Positions 27,988 through 37,538 of a stretch of 64,000 bases of DNA are shown piece after piece. The DNA comes from Limnobacter alexandrii (lineage in GTDB: Bacteria > Pseudomonadota > Gammaproteobacteria > Burkholderiales > Burkholderiaceae_B): the NCBI RefSeq assembly GCF_005871185.1, contig NZ_SWKN01000006.1, forward strand, positions 124,001 to 188,000. The letters run 5' to 3'. The notes under the pieces are model-generated. The model was not told where the DNA came from. It saw only the letters and a list, made by a program, of their open reading frames with translations, and searched no databases. Numbering within the stretch: the stretch's first letter is position 1; each line of letters starts with the position of its first letter. The translations under genes were made by a program, and so were the position numbers.

Positions 27988-28577
27988 ACACCCCAGTCAA
28001 ACTGATCGTAGGCTTGGGTAACCCCGGCCCCCAGTATGCAGACACGCGCCACAATGCAGGCGTGTGGTATCTGGAAGCACTGGCCCGCAAGCACAATGTG
28101 TTTTTGCAAAGCGATAAGCGTTTCTTTGGCGACATGGCGCGCATTAAATTTGCGGGTGAAGACGTGTGGCTGTTGTTCCCCACCACGTTCATGAACAGGT
28201 CCGGGCAAGCGGTGGGCGCACTCGCCAAATTCTTCAAAATCAAGCCCGAAGAAATTCTGGTTGCGCACGATGAACTGGATTTGCTGCCCGGCCAAATCAA
28301 AATGAAAAAGGGTGGCGGGCACGCAGGCCACAATGGCTTGAAAGACATTCACGCCCACATGGGCAGCAATGAATTCTGGCGCGCACGCATTGGTATTGGG
28401 CACCCGCGTAGTCTGAACTTGCAGCAAGGCGTGGCTGATTTTGTGCTGCATCGCCCCGGCCATGAACACCAGCAAGCGATCGACAAGTCAATCGACGTAT
28501 TATTGAACAACACCGAGCTGATTTTAAAAGGTCAAATTGGCCAGGCCACCACGCACATTCACACGGAGTGCGCATGA
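27984..28577 (+). CDS. pth: Peptidyl-tRNA hydrolase
   Basis: 197 residues from GTG 27984, overlapping the methyltransferase stop. GLGNPGPQYADTRHNAGVW near residues 9-27 carries the catalytic His (in RHNAG); further motifs are PTTFMNRSGQAV and GGGHAGHNGLKDI. It recycles peptidyl-tRNA. The overlap means its translation is now probably coupled to an acquired upstream gene; an own promoter may lie within that gene. Confidence 0.95.
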   Translation: MNTPVKLIVGLGNPGPQYADTRHNAGVWYLEALARKHNVFLQSDKRFFGDMARIKFAGEDVWLLFPTTFMNRSGQAVGALAKFFKIKPEEILVAHDELDLLPGQIKMKKGGGHAGHNGLKDIHAHMGSNEFWRARIGIGHPRSLNLQQGVADFVLHRPGHEHQQAIDKSIDVLLNNTELILKGQIGQATTHIHTECA

Positions 28578-29686
28578 GAAGCAGCATACAAATTATTTTG
28601 GGCGATCGCGCCAAAGCGCACATTGCCAACAAGGGCTTAAAGCCTGAAGACATTTGCGCCATCCCTGCGGCGGCAGGTGGCCCAAAAGGTTTGATTCTGC
28701 ATGGGCTTGACCAGTATTTGTTCAACGACTGGCTGGGCGCTGATCATTTAAAAACACGCGCTGAACTGGGCGTGAAGCCCCTGCAATTGATCGGCGCATC
28801 GATTGGTGCATGGCGCATGGCCGCGGCAGCCAGCAGCAACCCATCAGCTACGCTGAAGCGGCTCGCCCAGCAATATGTTGAAGCGCAAGACTACAGCAAA
28901 GGTGTCGATCGCCACGAAATAAGCCGAGTGTGTCAATCCATGGTGCAGGCCGTGGTGGCGGAAGAAGCCCAGCACATGGTAAAACCGGCAGGAAAAGAAT
29001 TGCTGGTGTGGGTGAACAAGGGTCTAACACCGCTGCACCATGCCCAGCAGCAACGAGCACGCAAACGCGGCTTTGCCAGTGCCGTGCTGGCCAACAGCGT
29101 GAACCGCAACAAACTTTCCAGCTACTTCGAGCGCTGGGTGTTTCAAAGCCCAGGCGCACACACGGACTGGCTTAAAAAACCCTTTGACCGCATTCCAACC
29201 CGAATCGAAGCGCTGGATGCCCTGAACATTCACGATGCCCTGCTGGCCAGCGGCAGCATTCCATTTGTGCTGAACCCTGTGCACAAAATTGCGCAGGCTT
29301 TGCGTGAAGATCACCCGGAGGTCAAATACCACGAGGGCCCCTTCTGGGACGGTGGCCTCACCGACTACCACCTTGCCCTGCCCTACCACCGCCTGGACGG
29401 CCTGGTGCTTTACCCGCACTTTGCCCCCACAGTCACCCCGGGTTGGCTGGATAAATTTTTAAAGGTTCGCAAAGCCAACCCGGAATGGATGAGCAATGTC
29501 ATTTTGGTGTGCCCTTCACCAGAATTTGTGAAACGACTACCCGCCAAAAAAATCCCGGACCGAAGCGACTTTAAACGGTACAACTTTGATCACCGTATTC
29601 GCATACCGCTTTGGCAGGCAGCAATTCGCGAAAGCGAACGCATGGCAGAGGACTTTTCAACCTGGCTTGCCAACGTGAATCGCTAG
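28574..29686 (+). CDS. Patatin-like acyl hydrolase family protein
   Basis: 370 residues from ATG 28574, overlapping the pth stop as ATGA. A serine-hydrolase nucleophile elbow G-x-S-x-G is present as GASIGAWR near residue 70-77, an oxyanion-type GGPKG loop near 33-37, and the second catalytic element as FWDGGLTDYH near 253-262 (Asp of the Ser-Asp dyad). These are patatin features. Substrate unknown; a lipid acyl hydrolase role is inferred. No signal peptide, so probably cytoplasmic. It separates pth from ychF. Confidence 0.7.
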   Translation: MRSSIQIILGDRAKAHIANKGLKPEDICAIPAAAGGPKGLILHGLDQYLFNDWLGADHLKTRAELGVKPLQLIGASIGAWRMAAAASSNPSATLKRLAQQYVEAQDYSKGVDRHEISRVCQSMVQAVVAEEAQHMVKPAGKELLVWVNKGLTPLHHAQQQRARKRGFASAVLANSVNRNKLSSYFERWVFQSPGAHTDWLKKPFDRIPTRIEALDALNIHDALLASGSIPFVLNPVHKIAQALREDHPEVKYHEGPFWDGGLTDYHLALPYHRLDGLVLYPHFAPTVTPGWLDKFLKVRKANPEWMSNVILVCPSPEFVKRLPAKKIPDRSDFKRYNFDHRIRIPLWQAAIRESERMAEDFSTWLANVNR

Positions 29687-29732
29687 GCGCGGTACAATTC
29701 ACCCCATTCTATTAAGCACTTAGCGAATTCTC

Positions 29733-30824
29733 ATGACCCTCAAATGCGGCATCGTTGGCCTTCCCAACGTCGGTAAATCCACCCTGTTCAACGCGCTGAC
29801 CAAAGCGGGCATTGCTGCTGAAAACTATCCCTTCTGCACCATCGAGCCCAATGTGGGCGTGGTTGAAGTTCCTGACGAGCGTCTGCAGAAACTGGCCGAT
29901 ATTGTGAAGCCGGAAAGAATTTTGCCAGCCACCGTCGAGTTTGTTGACATTGCGGGCTTGGTAGCCGGCGCATCGAAAGGTGAAGGCTTGGGCAACCAGT
30001 TTTTGGCCCACATCCGCGAAACCGATGCCATCGTGAACGTGGTTCGGTGTTTTGAAGACGACAATGTGATCCACGTGAACGGCAAAGTCGATCCACTTTC
30101 CGACATTGAAACCATTGAAACCGAGCTGTGCCTGGCCGACATGGGTACGGTTGAAAAAGCGGTGCACCGCTATGCCAAACAAGCCCGTGCGAACGACAAA
30201 GAGGCTGCCAAGCTTCTGGCCATTTTGCAGCGTTGCGAAGCGCAGTTGAACGAGGCCAAACCCGTGCGTGCACTGGGTCTGGACGAAGAAGAATTGTTCG
30301 CCATCAAAAGCTTCGGATTGATCACCGCAAAACCAGCCATGTATGTGGCCAACGTGGCTGAAGACGGCTTTGAGAACAACCCCTTGGTTGAACGCCTGGA
30401 AGCATATGCCGCCAAGCAAAATGCACCTGTGGTGGCAGTGTGCGCTGCCATTGAAGCGGAAGTTGCTGATCTGGACGACGCCGATAAAATGGAGTTTCTG
30501 GAAAGCATCGGCATGAAGGAGCCCGGCCTGAACCGTGTCATTCGTGCCGGCTTCAAGCTGTTGGGCCTGCAAACTTACTTCACTGCGGGCCCGAAAGAAG
30601 TGCGCGCCTGGACCATTCACATCGGTGACACAGCCCCTCAGGCGGCCGGTGTTATTCACACCGACTTCGAGCGCGGCTTTATTCGCGCTCAAACCATTGC
30701 GTTCGAAGACTACGTTCAGTTCAAAGGCGAAAACGGTGCCAAAGAGGCAGGTAAAATGCGTGCCGAGGGCAAGGAATACGTGGTGAAAGACGGCGACGTA
30801 CTCAACTTCTTGTTCAACGTTTAA
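29733..30824 (+). CDS. ychF: Redox-regulated ATPase/GTPase YchF
   Basis: 363 residues. OBG-family P-loop protein: G1 [15 protein letters not shown] near residues 8-22, the G3 region [15 protein letters not shown] near 69-83, and a C-terminal TGS domain ([20 protein letters not shown]). YchF binds ATP in preference to GTP and associates with ribosomes. Convergent with the OmpA-type gene. Confidence 0.95.
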   Translation: MTLKCGIVGLPNVGKSTLFNALTKAGIAAENYPFCTIEPNVGVVEVPDERLQKLADIVKPERILPATVEFVDIAGLVAGASKGEGLGNQFLAHIRETDAIVNVVRCFEDDNVIHVNGKVDPLSDIETIETELCLADMGTVEKAVHRYAKQARANDKEAAKLLAILQRCEAQLNEAKPVRALGLDEEELFAIKSFGLITAKPAMYVANVAEDGFENNPLVERLEAYAAKQNAPVVAVCAAIEAEVADLDDADKMEFLESIGMKEPGLNRVIRAGFKLLGLQTYFTAGPKEVRAWTIHIGDTAPQAAGVIHTDFERGFIRAQTIAFEDYVQFKGENGAKEAGKMRAEGKEYVVKDGDVLNFLFNV

Positions 30825-30831
30825 TTGGGTG

Positions 30832-30848
30832 GTAGCAGCTGATGCTAC
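30832..30848. repeat. Inverted repeat between convergent ychF and ompA-like genes
   Basis: GTAGCA, loop GCTGA, TGCTAC form a 6-bp hairpin; flanking GGT/ACC bases could extend it. No T tract follows on either strand, so I do not call it a rho-independent terminator. Confidence 0.4.
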
Positions 30849-30857
30849 AAATACCAC

Positions 30858-31487
30858 TTAGAACGCCACAAAAACCACTCGCCGGTTGTCGCCACTCTCT
30901 GGTTCAGCCAAATTCAACAGCTGTGATTCGCCTTTACCGATGGTGTAAAGGCGACTTGCAGGTACCTTCAGTTGTTTAACCAAAGCAAGTTTTACTGCCT
31001 CCGCCCTTCTCTTGGACAGCTCTAGATTGTAGCTATCTGTGCCCTTTGCATCGGTATGCCCTTCGATTGTGAACTTTTGTCCCTCAAGCGCCGCAGATTG
31101 CATTGCTTTTGATACTTGTATTAAAACCGACCAAGCTTCGGGCTTGATTTGGTCCGAATCAAATTCGAATTCAATCATGTCCAGGCTGGCCTTGGATAAA
31201 TTAACATCAGCCGGCTTTGCAGGAAGGTCCAATCCACGTTCTTCCAGGCTGTCACTGTACTGTGCAAGCTGCTGACGGTCTTCTTCACTTAGAAGCGACA
31301 AATCGAGCGAACGGGTTTTTGTTCGGCCAACAGGCCGAGGGGACAAAGCCTTGATCAATTCGTCAACAGTTGGCTCCTTTCCCGAAAATACGGTGGTGTC
31401 ACTCTCATTACTGTCCGCGATTGCCGGGCGCAGCACCCCTATTGCACCCAAGCCACACAGCATTAAAAGCAGGTATTTCGCAATCAT
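30858..31487 (-). CDS. OmpA-family peptidoglycan-associated protein
   Basis: 209 residues. A signal peptide (about 1-24, ending in AIADS) is followed by a linker and a C-terminal OmpA domain: IEFEFDSDQIKPEAWSVL near residues 104-121 and FTIEGHTDAKGTDSYNLELS near 138-157, with the conserved Asp and Arg for diaminopimelate binding (KRRAEAVK). No beta-barrel is present, so it is a periplasmic wall-binding protein. It is the last gene of the ECF-sigma cluster, 15 bases after the caspase gene. Confidence 0.88.
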   Translation of the reverse strand: MIAKYLLLMLCGLGAIGVLRPAIADSNESDTTVFSGKEPTVDELIKALSPRPVGRTKTRSLDLSLLSEEDRQQLAQYSDSLEERGLDLPAKPADVNLSKASLDMIEFEFDSDQIKPEAWSVLIQVSKAMQSAALEGQKFTIEGHTDAKGTDSYNLELSKRRAEAVKLALVKQLKVPASRLYTIGKGESQLLNLAEPESGDNRRVVFVAF

Positions 31488-31502
31488 GATCTCTCCGTTC
31501 GA

Positions 31503-32324
31503 TTAAAGACAACGGCCCCGGTGGCCTGGAGTGAAGCAAAAATCACCAATGAGGTTGTTACTCTCCCAAGGTGTTTGGGCACCATCGGTGGCCTTCAATA
31601 CATCCACACGAATTCGCTTGAACATTTGTTCCACATGCAAACCAGGCGTTTGAATGTGTTTGCTTAAGGCCTGAGCATAGGGGCTGACGGCTTCTTTTCC
31701 GTCAAAAGCCAACTCGCCAGGCGCGGTGGAATAGGCGATCAGCGTGCCTTGAGGTGCTGTTTGGGCAGCCAAACCGCCAGGCTTGTCGAACAGTGAACGC
31801 TTTTTCGTTCCGCCAATTCGTCCCAATCCGGGGTCTATGTTTTTCGGTATGGGATACGCCCGGCATGCATCCACCATCAAGATATTGACCCCGGTTTTGT
31901 AGCTGCCCAGGCGTTGCAAGAGGTCGTCTACCGAAACCGATCTGGGAGATATTTCATGTTCGTAATTGATGACTGCATCCACGGGAATGAGGTAATTTTT
32001 TCCGTGATATTGCAGGCCATGGCCTGCGAAGAAAAACACACGTACATCTGCATCGCGACCCATGCGCCAGAAGTCCTCCATACCCACGATCATTTCACGC
32101 TGGTTCTTGTTCTCCAGCAACTTGACCTGATAGCCCAGGCTTTGCAGCGAACTGGCAATTAACCGTGCATCTTGCAAGGCATTGCGCAAGGGTGCGGACG
32201 CATACTGCGAATTGCCAATCACCAGTGCAACCTTACGCTCGGAGGCCTCTGCATTGCCGTTGACAGCAAACCAAACCAACACGGCCAGGCAACACTTGAA
32301 TACCACGCCTTTCACGCTGTTCAT
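31503..32324 (-). CDS. Secreted caspase-like (peptidase C14) protein
   Basis: 273 residues. A signal peptide at about 1-28 (CCLAVLVWFAVNGNAEAS) sends it to the periplasm. The caspase fold starts with VALVIGNSQYASAPLRNALQDA. The catalytic pair is complete: His102 in FFFAGHGLQ and Cys154 in ILMVDACRAYP. The chain is essentially one p20-like domain plus a short tail. Its substrate and the need for activation are unknown. It lies in the operon of the ECF sigma factor and anti-sigma factor, which suggests a role in envelope sensing or in processing of cluster proteins (inference). Confidence 0.88.
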   Translation of the reverse strand: MNSVKGVVFKCCLAVLVWFAVNGNAEASERKVALVIGNSQYASAPLRNALQDARLIASSLQSLGYQVKLLENKNQREMIVGMEDFWRMGRDADVRVFFFAGHGLQYHGKNYLIPVDAVINYEHEISPRSVSVDDLLQRLGSYKTGVNILMVDACRAYPIPKNIDPGLGRIGGTKKRSLFDKPGGLAAQTAPQGTLIAYSTAPGELAFDGKEAVSPYAQALSKHIQTPGLHVEQMFKRIRVDVLKATDGAQTPWESNNLIGDFCFTPGHRGRCL

Positions 32325-32341
32325 GGATATCGTCCTGCCTG

Positions 32342-33001
32342 TTAATGTGGGTACTGAATCGACGAAACCGACTCAATTACATCCAGTGAATTCAACAGGT
32401 CTGCGTTGCTTTCCAGCATGCGGCGAGGAACCTTCACGGTGTACTCGCCCATGTGCGTCGGGCCCGCTACAATCGAGATATTGTTTTGTATCAAGACAAG
32501 CCGAATTTGCTGCTCGCCAATATTCGGCTTGAAACCGACCTGGAAGTATGCGTAGTCACGGTCTTCGGAAAAAACACCGCAACTTCTAAAATCGGAATAC
32601 GGTGCAGACATTTCCGGCTGGACCATGTACCCCATCAGAACTGCGGTACCTGCCGCAAAAAGTACCAACGATGTTGCAAATGAGCCAACACGCACGGGTG
32701 TGGAAAACCACGCCATGAAACGTGCATAGGTCTCCTTGAAAAATGACAGCGAATCAGACTTGGCCAAGTGCTCTTGAATATCAGCCCACCCAAGGTCTGC
32801 GGGTGCCTGCAATTGCGCGTTTTCCTCTTGAAGTACAACTTCCCTCATCAAGGCTTGGTGCCAGCGCAGCTGTTCATGCAACTCGGGGTTCGCACCCAAG
32901 GTAAAGTGCATCCAGCGTTGCTGCTCGGTATCCAACGTGCCGCTTACAAAAAAAGGCAATTGCTCGGCAAAGCGCCTTAAATCCAGTTCATTGACGGTCA
33001 T
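32342..33001 (-). CDS. Membrane-bound anti-sigma factor
   Basis: 219 residues. The N-terminal part (about 1-95) resembles an anti-sigma domain (LPFFVSGTLDTEQQRWMHFT) but lacks the zinc-binding His/Cys set. One membrane helix follows (about residues 103-124, FATSLVLFAAGTAVLMGYMV), and the last ~90 residues are periplasmic (GVFSEDRDYAYFQVGFKPNI, GEYTVKVPRRM). The gene overlaps the ECF sigma gene by four bases, the usual arrangement of a sigma/anti-sigma pair. Assignment by topology and context. Confidence 0.75.
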   Translation of the reverse strand: MTVNELDLRRFAEQLPFFVSGTLDTEQQRWMHFTLGANPELHEQLRWHQALMREVVLQEENAQLQAPADLGWADIQEHLAKSDSLSFFKETYARFMAWFSTPVRVGSFATSLVLFAAGTAVLMGYMVQPEMSAPYSDFRSCGVFSEDRDYAYFQVGFKPNIGEQQIRLVLIQNNISIVAGPTHMGEYTVKVPRRMLESNADLLNSLDVIESVSSIQYPH

Positions 33002-33564
33002 AGCAAACCTTTCAGTTTATTGACGCAGTTTTTCAGCTTCTGCTTGGCATGAAAAAGGCGTGTTTTGATCGTGCCCTCTGGCACCCCGGTGACTTCCGAA
33101 GCTTGCGCCACGGTCAGCTGGTCGAAATAGACCAGTGTCAACGACTCACGGTGCTGAATTCCCAGTTTGTCCATGCACAACCTGACGCCCTCGCCAAGGT
33201 CTTGCCGCATGCGCTCCTGCTCGCAGTCATCACAACTACCCAACAATGACTGCCAGTCGCCCAGGTCTTCGAGATAGTCCGCTTGATGGCGACGTTCCTT
33301 GTCCAAGCGGTCCAGCAATTTGTTGTGAGCAATACCCAACAACCAAACCTCGGGCTTGGAACGCCCACCAAAGGTACCGGCTGAACGCCACACTGCAAGC
33401 ATGGTGTCCACCACCACCTCCTTGGCCATTTCATCGCAATGCAAATGGTTTTTCACAAAAGAAAAAATGCGTCGGGAAAACGCGGTGTACAGGCTCTGAA
33501 AAGCATCCTGGTCTTGCAAAGCAATTTTCTGAATCAAGTCAGCAATGGATTCGCGGGTGGTCAT
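32998..33564 (-). CDS. ECF-family RNA polymerase sigma factor
   Basis: 188 residues. Sigma region 2 spans about residues 20-90 (FQSLYTAFSRRIFSFVKNHL, EVVVDTMLAVWRSA, KPEVWLLGIAHNKLLDRL) and region 4 about 130-185 (RESLTLVYFDQLTVAQASEV, GVPEGTIKTRLFHAKQKL). No region 3, as expected for ECF. Start ATG 33564. A promoter-like sequence upstream (33622-33653) is repeated in front of the repeat-protein gene at 41430, so it probably controls itself and the rest of the cluster. Confidence 0.92.
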   Translation of the reverse strand: MTTRESIADLIQKIALQDQDAFQSLYTAFSRRIFSFVKNHLHCDEMAKEVVVDTMLAVWRSAGTFGGRSKPEVWLLGIAHNKLLDRLDKERRHQADYLEDLGDWQSLLGSCDDCEQERMRQDLGEGVRLCMDKLGIQHRESLTLVYFDQLTVAQASEVTGVPEGTIKTRLFHAKQKLKNCVNKLKGLL

Positions 33565-33621
33565 GGCGCAATCAGCACGAAAAAAATCAGCATGAAAATT
33601 TGTGAATCAATTGAATACAAC

Positions 33622-33653
33622 AGGTGAGTCGGCGCGCAGGCATTTCCGGTTCA
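33622..33653 (-). promoter_or_regulatory. Candidate ECF promoter in front of the sigma gene
   Basis: On the minus strand: TGAACCGG, 12 bases, GCCGACTCACCT. The GAACC -35 core is typical of ECF promoters. The same sequence with the same spacing (TGAACCGG, 12 bases, GCCGACTTACCT) occurs at 41460-41491 before another gene of this cluster. The site lies about 60-90 bases upstream of the sigma start. Confidence 0.7.
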
Positions 33654-33659
33654 ATAAAT

Positions 33660-36599
33660 TTATTGCCCCAGAATTTGCCAGTTGCGCATTTCAGACGTGG
33701 CAATTAGCTGCGGCGTTTGCTGCCCAATGGTTTGGTCGCGCAACTGGGTAACCAAGGGCACCGCTTGATCAAACCAGCTTTGCACGGTCAAGGTGCGCCC
33801 ACTGGCAGTGGTTTGCTGCAGCCCCTCAAGCAACCCATGTGTAAACAGGCCGCGACCTGCTGGCGCATATTCCTGTGAATCCTCATCTTTGGCGGAAGCC
33901 AGCAACATGGGAAACAATGAGGAAACCGAGCGTTTGATCAAGGAGGCCGGGTTCAAACGCCCCTCAATGCCCTGCGCGTGGCAAGTGTCCACAATCAGTA
34001 TTCGACGCCCCGCCGTGTTGCGCAAGGCTTCGAAAAACACCTCCCAGGAAATCAGGCTTTCTCGTTTGGTGCGTGAATTGGGACTCAGATCGTTCAGGCT
34101 TTTCAGGTCGGCCACAGTAACATCGGCGGGCACAAAGTAATAATTTTTGTGCACGTCCTGCACGGCATGGGAAGCTAGAAACATCATCACCGTGTCTTGC
34201 GCGCGGGCTTGAGAAAGAAACTTCAAGGCATCTTCAATATTGTTCTTGGTGGGGCCTTGCTCAGCCTGATCGGCCAGCAAACGAATATTCACCTTGCGAT
34301 AATTGGAACTGCCAAACTGTTGCATGGCCTGCGAAAACTGCACGGCATCACTGGCTGCGAAATCAAGTTGGTGTTCAGCTGACAGGTTTTTAAACCCGCT
34401 AACGCCCACAGCAAATACGTACAGGTTACCTAGATCCCGTTGCTGACGTATAGGGCTGGAATTTTTCTCTGGCAAAGGAATTGTGGTCTGCGCAAGCCCA
34501 AGGGAATGATCAGTCATGGCCTCAACCCGAAGCTCATTGAAACGGTCGCGCAGCACAAGTTGAATTTCACGCTCAAAACCACTTCTGTCTCGCCAACCCA
34601 AACGCCGCTCGGAAGGTGCAGTAACAGGAATCTGATTCACAAATACAATAAAGTCGTTTGGCCTTGGGCCCAGGGTTTCACCCTTGATCCGCAATGTAAG
34701 CGCCCATTCCCCCGAGGCGCGTTGAACCAGTTTTTCAGTGCGAATGCTAACCCGTGGTGGCAACACATTTTGTAAAACAAGGTTGTCGGGCGTGGCACTG
34801 TTTTCCAACAAAGTTTTTTGAACCCGCTCGGGTTTGTACAAGGTTCTCTCGAACTGGGCTGCCAGAAAAAAGTCGGGAGCTTGGTTCATGCCTCTGTTAA
34901 TGTGCCAACCTAGAAATTGATCACCCGCCGGAGAAGACATGTACAAACCATTGGGCTGCCAGGCTATCCAGTCACTGCGGTTAGCATGTTGAAAATAAGC
35001 GAGGTGCTCACGCCCTGTTGCGGTGGAAAACCAGCGAATGGTGCCATCAGACAATGCGGCCACAGCCCATTTTCCATCTTCACTTAAGTTAACTGCCCAT
35101 GCTGAGGCAGACAGTCGAGCGATCCAGTGTTGCTTGCCCTGATGATCGAGGTGCCGCAAAGCCCAGCTAGTGCCCAGCAACAAAGCATTGCCATCTGTAG
35201 ACCAGGCATGGCTTTCAACTCGCTCAAACGCCTCCAGCTGCAAAGCCTGCTGATTCAATGTGGGCTTGTAGCGGTCGGCCAGGTCGAACTGCTGGCCTGG
35301 CACAGTTTGCCGAGGGGGTATCAGCTTCACACCACGTTGAGAGACACTTTTCTTTTTGGTATCCAGTTGCCCATGCGCCACGTCGAACAACATGGGCTCA
35401 AGCAATTCGCCAGCCCCGTTGTCAGCAGTGAACTGAACACGTTGCGCATCATCAGACAACGCAAGAAGCTTCGATGTACCCTCAAAATTCAACACGGATG
35501 AACGGGCTGAATATTCAATTTTCCCGGCCTTGTTCATCACATGCAAAGCGGGCTCGCCAGTCAACAGTACAAGCCAGTCATTCTTCCAGCGCACAATGCC
35601 ATTGATGCTGGAGTGTGCTACTGAATAACTTTGCGCGTCGCTGATTTGAACAGAATTATTTGCCCCATGCGTAACCTGAAAACAGGCTGTTTTCACCAGC
35701 TTTGCTTTCAAGGCCTCGCCGGCAACACACAGCCTGTCTATGGTTTGCTCGGCACGGTGATCGCCCTTCAACCATTCAAGTGAATGAACATTTTTACCCA
35801 AGGTCAGGTGGTTTGCCTTGATTTTCAAATCCACCTGTAAGGTGTCAGAGTTCAACAAATGAACGTCAGCATGCTCGAAATAACCCACAGCAAGCTGGCG
35901 ATTGTTTGGTGAATACCTAACAGTGAGGGGCGTTGCATTTGGATCGGGCTTGACTCGACCCAGCAAGGTGTAATCAGCGCCATACAAACGAACAAATTTA
36001 TCAAGGCTGGCCACCGCAAGTTCACCCTGCTTGTTCATCACAATGTCTCGAATATCGGCCCCGTATTCAGTGTCCTCCAGCAACACCTGTTGAGTACGTA
36101 CATCAACAACCCGTAAACCTGCATTGCCCATTAATCCAATGGCCAAGTAATTCGAAGTACCCAAAAAGCGAAGCGCAGAAACACCTTGCGGCAAATTCTT
36201 GATGCGCCCCAGAAATGCACCGCTTTGCGCATCAATCAAGAATACCGATGCAGTGCGTTCCTTGTCCCAGCCTGTCCAGCCCGCAGCGGCAATTACTGTG
36301 CCATCTACAGACAACGCCAAACCAAACAGCTGCCCTTCATGACCAGCAGAAACAGGCACCCGAAACACTTTGAGTGATTTCAATTCAGGCAACTGCCAAA
36401 CGCGAATGGTTTTGTCGTCGGCTGCGGTGTACAGTAAATCTCGCGACTGATCCACCTCTGCGCGTCGAATCAAGCTGGTGTGCTGCGCAACCTCAATTCG
36501 GGGAAAAGGGTTTGTATCAATTAAACCGGGTTTTGCAAGAGCACTGCCTGCAAAAAACAAGGCAGTCAAAAAAACCCAGGGCAAGGCCAACAATTTCAT
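33660..36599 (-). CDS. Secreted WD40-repeat protein with C-terminal caspase-like domain
   Basis: 979 residues. A signal peptide (about 1-22) is followed by roughly 550 residues of WD40-like beta-propeller repeats (for example DLLYTAADDKTIRVWQLPEL near 54-73, GKWAVAALSDGTIRWFSTAT in the later part). Then comes an Ig-like stretch and, from about residue 735, a caspase-fold domain (YVFAVGVSGFKNL). The catalytic positions are His ~811 in MFLASHAVQ and Cys ~873 in ILIVDTCHAQG. The usual GHG around His is replaced by SHA, so activity is uncertain though both residues remain. ATGA overlap with the preceding gene at 36596-36599. WD40 domains would provide protein docking. Role within the export-like cluster is unknown. 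Confidence 0.85.
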   Translation of the reverse strand: MKLLALPWVFLTALFFAGSALAKPGLIDTNPFPRIEVAQHTSLIRRAEVDQSRDLLYTAADDKTIRVWQLPELKSLKVFRVPVSAGHEGQLFGLALSVDGTVIAAAGWTGWDKERTASVFLIDAQSGAFLGRIKNLPQGVSALRFLGTSNYLAIGLMGNAGLRVVDVRTQQVLLEDTEYGADIRDIVMNKQGELAVASLDKFVRLYGADYTLLGRVKPDPNATPLTVRYSPNNRQLAVGYFEHADVHLLNSDTLQVDLKIKANHLTLGKNVHSLEWLKGDHRAEQTIDRLCVAGEALKAKLVKTACFQVTHGANNSVQISDAQSYSVAHSSINGIVRWKNDWLVLLTGEPALHVMNKAGKIEYSARSSVLNFEGTSKLLALSDDAQRVQFTADNGAGELLEPMLFDVAHGQLDTKKKSVSQRGVKLIPPRQTVPGQQFDLADRYKPTLNQQALQLEAFERVESHAWSTDGNALLLGTSWALRHLDHQGKQHWIARLSASAWAVNLSEDGKWAVAALSDGTIRWFSTATGREHLAYFQHANRSDWIAWQPNGLYMSSPAGDQFLGWHINRGMNQAPDFFLAAQFERTLYKPERVQKTLLENSATPDNLVLQNVLPPRVSIRTEKLVQRASGEWALTLRIKGETLGPRPNDFIVFVNQIPVTAPSERRLGWRDRSGFEREIQLVLRDRFNELRVEAMTDHSLGLAQTTIPLPEKNSSPIRQQRDLGNLYVFAVGVSGFKNLSAEHQLDFAASDAVQFSQAMQQFGSSNYRKVNIRLLADQAEQGPTKNNIEDALKFLSQARAQDTVMMFLASHAVQDVHKNYYFVPADVTVADLKSLNDLSPNSRTKRESLISWEVFFEALRNTAGRRILIVDTCHAQGIEGRLNPASLIKRSVSSLFPMLLASAKDEDSQEYAPAGRGLFTHGLLEGLQQTTASGRTLTVQSWFDQAVPLVTQLRDQTIGQQTPQLIATSEMRNWQILGQ

Positions 36600-37507
36600 T
36601 TGTCGGAATCACTTTGAAAACTGGAAACAATACGCACCACCCCATCGGGCAACTTGACCAGGCCCACGCCTTCATCTGCCTTCGCAATGGCTTGCGAGGA
36701 AGTAGCCATCAATTCCTGATGAAGGTTGGGTGACATGGAAACACCCACCAGAGTATCTGGCTGAACATTCAGTAATTGAAACCCGGCCACCCGTTCAAAC
36801 TCCTCGGCTGGCAGCGCCCTGAACAACAAACCTTCATTGAGTTGTTGATCAACAAGGTAAAACGCTTTTCCTTGCGCTTGCTGAAGTATCAAGTAAACGG
36901 TGGGGTCAGCAAGGGGCTCGGCAGGTGTCTCAATATCGCCTGTATTCAGGGCCAACAGGCTGCTTAAGGAAACTCGCGTTTCAGAATCGATACCGGCATT
37001 TGCGGGTGAAGCAATTGAACTGATTGCGCTGGCTGGTTCGGTTTGCTGGGGCAAGGACGGTGCTGAAAATGATTGCACCGAAAGCATGGGCTGCTGCACA
37101 GGTGCCGACAAAGAAGTTGCCGAGCTTGATGCTGACACGCGAGCGGCCATGGGGGCAGCAACTACAGGCACCGCAGCAACAGCAGGTGCAGCCACTGGCA
37201 CCACCTTGCTGGGCGCAATTCGGGCTGCTGGTGCGGGTGTTGAAGCGCGGGAAGTGCGAGCCGGGGCACGGGGTGCCCGTGTCGGCTGTGGGTTTAGCTC
37301 CCGGATGAATACTGCCTGAGCGCCAGCGGACGAGGCTGTAGTAGGACCAATTTCATTTCCTTTACCAATATGACTTTCTGCTGCTGCAGCCACGTTATTT
37401 CGAACGATCTCACGCAACCGATCCAGTGGTGCAGTTTGAGCATACACGGCACCAACCGCAACAACACATGCAACACCAAAAGCCACCTGTTGATAAATTT
37501 TACTCAT
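36596..37507 (-). CDS. Secreted protein of unknown function, paralogue of the next gene upstream
   Basis: 303 residues. A signal peptide (about 1-23, ending VYAQT) is followed by a low-complexity Ala/Pro/Ser-rich linker (about 50-140) and a C-terminal domain of about 100 residues (VYLILQQAQGKAFYLVDQQL, EGLLFRALPAEEFERVAGFQ). This domain is clearly related to the C-terminus of the protein at 37539-38198 (VFLKFGYAQGSPVYLIDERS, EGLVFFSVPVQEFQRITKM). I know no family for it. Its stop overlaps the WD40-caspase start as ATGA, so the two are co-translated and probably work together. Confidence 0.75.
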   Translation of the reverse strand: MSKIYQQVAFGVACVVAVGAVYAQTAPLDRLREIVRNNVAAAAESHIGKGNEIGPTTASSAGAQAVFIRELNPQPTRAPRAPARTSRASTPAPAARIAPSKVVPVAAPAVAAVPVVAAPMAARVSASSSATSLSAPVQQPMLSVQSFSAPSLPQQTEPASAISSIASPANAGIDSETRVSLSSLLALNTGDIETPAEPLADPTVYLILQQAQGKAFYLVDQQLNEGLLFRALPAEEFERVAGFQLLNVQPDTLVGVSMSPNLHQELMATSSQAIAKADEGVGLVKLPDGVVRIVSSFQSDSDK

Positions 37508-37538
37508 CTGATTCCCGATTAATTAAGTTTGAAGAGAT

